DNA of 64,000 nt from Ehretia macrophylla (taxonomy: Eukaryota > Streptophyta > Magnoliopsida > Boraginales > Ehretiaceae): contig CM075775.1 of NCBI GenBank assembly GCA_037974665.1, positions 38,900,152-38,964,151 of the forward strand. The letters run 5' to 3'. The position numbers were made by a program, and so were the translations under genes. The notes under the pieces are model-generated. The model had not been told where the DNA came from. It saw only the letters and a list, made by a program, of their open reading frames with translations, and ran no database searches. Below are positions 60,493 through 64,000 of the stretch, piece after piece (the stretch's first letter is position 1; every line of letters begins with the position of its first letter).

Positions 60493-63001
60493 TGTAACGC
60501 CCCAACTCGACCCCACCTACAATCAGTCAGGATTCAACGGAATTTCGGCAATATAATGACAGTAATAAAGACACCGAGGCTTTAAACCAACCTCTCAGAA
60601 AATCATACAATCAAACTCCTCAACCAAACAACAATCAATTCCTCAATGCCATTAACAACATACAACATAGCCAAATTATACAACAATCATTCTTAGACGA
60701 TCAATTCATAGTTATACGCCTTCGTTCCAACATAATACCTTAACTTTAACATACATATCAAAATAGATTATAAACCAACTTAGCAACCTAGATCATAACA
60801 AAAGAAAGACTACTAAGTTAGCATCATTTAGTTCATTATCTTTACTACAACCTATACATCATAAATTACAAGGAAAAATAAAAGACAACTAGTTTAATAT
60901 ACAAAATACTAGAGTATACAACATCTCAAGCATCAAGGACAAGACTCTGGCACATAGGACACGTCCACATACGGCACATTATCCTCTTCTGGAGGGACGT
61001 ACCCGTAATCTTGCGAAAGGACACCTGTATGCATGCAATAATAGATAGTGAGCTTATATAAACAAGCTCAGTGAGGATTCGATAGATCTCTAATAGTATT
61101 TACTATACTCCTTGGAAATAATCCTTTGAGCAGTAAACAAGCAATTAAACATCAATACAATATAAACACATAACTATAATGACCAATCAATAAAGGATAC
61201 TGAATTTGGTGTAGCTCCATACACCATCACGATCTCAACTATTCTTCTTATAACTCCCCATTACTCACGCACCCGAGGTACCTCACTAGCCTCTCCCTCC
61301 ATGACACATCTGTCATGCGAGCTGGAGGTAGTCTCTAGTAGTCATGCCGTTATCAACCCGACAGCCTGACGCTGCCCGAGAGATGGCACACACATACCAA
61401 GACTCAACAATAATAATAAACATCATTCATAGGAGGACAGTCTAGCAGAACTGCCTATCTCCCGGTTCATCAATCATCAATCAATAATCATCCATTTCCA
61501 TCAATGTAACATCAATATAATCATCAATATAACATCAATATTTAATTTAACAACAAACAACTAAGTTAGATGACAAAGTAGGCCATCCAACTTAACATGC
61601 ACTAAACACGTAATCTAACCCTAATCTAACCATCAACAACTCACAATTCAATCACTCAAACACCACCCAATCATCTAAAGGCTCTAATCAACAATTTAAA
61701 GAAAGATAACCTAAACTTCAAATAATCATATCTTACATTCTACTAATCCAAACAACACCAAATCAATTTCAAGCACTCACACATTCAATCAACTACTTTA
61801 GCCCTCTCGGAAACCAACCAAGACACATCAAAATCAAGCCCAACAACCCTAAAATCTCAATGCACCTAGGCTGAAATTTTTGGATTTTCACCCAAACATC
61901 GCAATCAAAAATTCGACATTATAACGGCGTTACTACGTAATTAACAAACTTTTAGAAATCGACGGTAATCGATTCCAACCTCAACAACTCAAGATAATCC
62001 TCAAATAGCCAATCTATCAACTTTAAATACTTGAAAATAAATAATTTCGCTACAATGGCTCAAATCTCGTAGTAATACACATAAACGATCCCTAGCACGC
62101 ACTGATCAATAATATAACTTCAAATTAACATTCTAACGGTTCAAAATGCAGTTATGAGCAAAAACATAAAAAATGAGTTTTGAGATCTAGAATTTTTCTC
62201 TCACCTTTGATGCGATACAAGCCTAGATATGCGTGAAATGCGTGCCTAACAAGCGGAATCCAACTTGACACAAAGTTCTACGGACAAAAACTAGATTTTT
62301 CTATGAAAAATTGCTTCGAAAACCTTGAAATTTTTTTCTTTTTTTCTCCCTTGAAACTCTCGGCCCTTTGTGTAACTCTCGGCCCTTTGTGTGTGTTGAT
62401 GAGTGTGTTTTGTGTTGTGTTGAGTGTGTGTTGATGATATAATGCATATAAAGGCTTGGTCAATTAAAAAAAATGCAAAGTCAAAGTTAGTTTATTAGTC
62501 CTTTAATTGTTTTTCTAGTCTTTTAATTCATTTCTTGAGTATTTCTTGCTCAACTAACAAATTAACACTTAAATTAATTCTAGTCAATATATTTTAGATG
62601 ACAAAGAATTTTACATTAAAATAGTTTCACCCGAATCAGCTTAAAACTCGTTTTTTTGTAAAAGAAAGTGTAAAAATCTTTAAAATTCCAAAATCGATTC
62701 CAAATCCGTTTTAATCAAACACGGGTCTATTAATACTCGGGGGCTAGGTTTTAAAATGTTTAAAACACCCCTGTAAAAATTTTAGCCGACAGGTGTTTAA
62801 AAATACTATTCACCAAAACCGACGATAAAATTTCTGATTCCGTTTTTGATAAAAATTTCATGAATGCACACTTAGCATGTATTAGGAGTATTAATCACTT
62901 ATTTAGCACATTCTAAGTCATATAGCACATAAACAGGCTAATTCACGCAAAACGAGGTAAAACACGTAAATCGAGATAAAGCAAACATATGGGGCCTCAC
63001 A
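60493..63001 (-). mobile_element. Family B solo LTR, copy 5
   Basis: TGTAACGCCCCAACTC to GGGGCCTCACA, flanked by ATGTG. It is the full-length counterpart of the truncated copy 3. It has a 19-bp direct duplication of ACTCTCGGCCCTTTGTGTA near 62355 and lacks 10 bp of the ATCA tract relative to copy 3. Confidence 0.93.
60933..61070 (-). other. Putative acidic micro-exon and upstream hairpin in B LTR copy 5
   Basis: On the minus strand, hairpin TGAGCTT-8 nt-AAGCTCA (61049-61070), then GCATGCATACAG as a possible acceptor, then GT and an open frame of 29 codons (VLSQDYGYVPPEEDNV...) ending in TGA at 60933. Copy 3 encodes the same peptide. Copies 2 and 4 carry one stop each. Confidence 0.42.
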
Positions 63002-64000
63002 ATGTGCGCCGCGTAACTCCTTACGGATCAAAATTTTTGGGCATCGGAGCGACGGAGACCTGGTCCCAAGCCCCACGCCGTGGGTTTGCTGTCCCAGCCT
63101 CTACGTGAAACGAAGTTGTCTTGCCCAAGGTGCCGTGAGATTTGGTAATAGAAATGTGATGGATTAGGTTGTTTTCCTTTTCGCGGCTCACGACGTCCGA
63201 TCCGGGAAAGAAAAACAGCGCAAAAGAAGAAAAGTATCCCGAAAATAATGAAAACGTTCAATTTTGGGCTCCGAAAATAGGCACAGCCGAGCAAGCTTGC
63301 TGCCACCATCGTAGAGCTCTTGGAGAGCTTTCCAATGGTATGCTGTGCGATGCGTAACTCCATACGGGTCAAAAGTTATGGGCACTGGAGCGACGGAGAC
63401 CTGGTCCCATGCCTTATGCCCTGGGTTTGCGTGCCCAGCCTCTACTTGAAGCGAAGTTGTCTTGCCCAAGGTGTCTTGGGATTCGGTAATAGAAATGTGA
63501 TGGATTAGGTTGTTGTCCTTTTCGCAGCTCACGACGTATGATCCGGGATGGAAAAACAGGGCAAAAGAAAAAAAAAATGTCTCGAAACTGATGAAAACAT
63601 TTGATTTTGGGTCCGAAAATAGGCGCAGCCGAGTAGGCTTGCTACCACCGTCGTAGAGCTCTCGGAGAGCTTTCCAACGGTATGTTGTGCGCCGCGTAAC
63701 TCCTTACAGATCAAAAGTTATGGGCACCGGAGCGACAAAGACCTGGTCCTAAGTCCCACGCCCTCGATTTGCAGGCCCAGCCTCTACGTGAAGCGAAGTT
63801 CCAAGGTGCAGTGGGATTCGGTAATAGAAATGTGATGGATTAGGTTGTCATCCTTTTCGCGGCTCACGACGTACGATTCGGGACAGAAAAATAGGGCAAA
63901 AGAAAAAAAATGTCCCAAAACTAATGAAAACGTTCGATTTTGGGCTCCGAAAATAAGCGCAGCCGAGCAGCCTTGCTGCCCCCGTCGTAGAGCTCTCAGT
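63002..64000. repeat. 341-bp satellite, start of another macro-unit (cut by window edge)
   Basis: About 2.9 monomers. The first has CCGTGGGTTTGCTGTCCC and GTGAAACGAAG and the second CTCCATACGGGTC, matching monomers 1 and 2 after B LTR copies 2 and 4. The macro-unit pattern therefore continues past the window. Confidence 0.93.

Larger units (their letters stand above)
51968..62026. repeat. Large direct duplication, right copy
   Basis: Matches 36300-46372 with an offset of about 15.66 kb (37899 to 53566, 44829 to 60493). The offset changes only by small indels. The 5.6 kb between the copies is the Sirevirus internal region. Confidence 0.9.

Overview
This window looks like repeat-rich heterochromatin from a flowering plant, probably a eudicot. 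No host gene, host tRNA or rRNA gene was recognised. The evidence is a tandem satellite with a period of about 341 bp, several plant-type LTR retrotransposon families whose primer-binding sites match initiator tRNA-Met, a TRIM element and a Sirevirus-type Ty1/copia element. The satellite fills about 29 kb (roughly 46%) and runs in the same orientation in every block. This suggests one original array, possibly pericentromeric, that was later broken up by insertions.

Layout: 1-1117 is the 3' part of an LTR (family B, plus strand). 1118-7205 is satellite. 7206-19138 is a complete but badly decayed Ty3/gypsy chromovirus (family A, Tekay/Del-like) with ~3.55-kb LTRs and TSD TAACT. 19139-27570 is satellite. 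27571-31652 is a family A solo LTR on the minus strand (TSD CTGTG), with a complete 527-bp TRIM inside it (30137-30663, TSD GACAC). 31653-36299 is satellite with a dimeric higher-order pattern. 36300-37786 is a Sirevirus solo LTR (family C, TSD AAAAG). 37787-44828 is satellite carrying a family B solo LTR (37899-40398). 44829-46372 is a truncated B LTR joined directly to the internal part of a Sirevirus (46373-51967) and its 5' LTR (51968-53453). From 53454 the order satellite, B LTR, satellite, B LTR, satellite repeats to the end.

The main structural result is a layered duplication. All four minus-strand B LTRs (37899, 44829, 53566, 60493) begin in the same variant satellite monomer, and every boundary that can be read carries the flank ATGTG. 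A block of one B LTR plus about 13 monomers (~6.9 kb) has therefore been copied as a satellite higher-order unit. Above that, 36300-46372 is repeated at 51968-62026 with an offset of about 15.66 kb, and the join lies at 46372/46373.

The only long intact reading frames are the Sirevirus gag (555 aa) and pol (1032 aa, all catalytic motifs present). The chromovirus gag-pol carries many stops, a frameshift and lost catalytic residues, in the pattern expected from decay of methylated cytosines. A less expected signal is a short spliceable-looking acidic micro-exon, preceded by a hairpin, in the same place in the LTRs of both gypsy families.

All comparisons were made by eye. Percentages and monomer counts are approximate, and lineage names rest on motif recognition without a database search.
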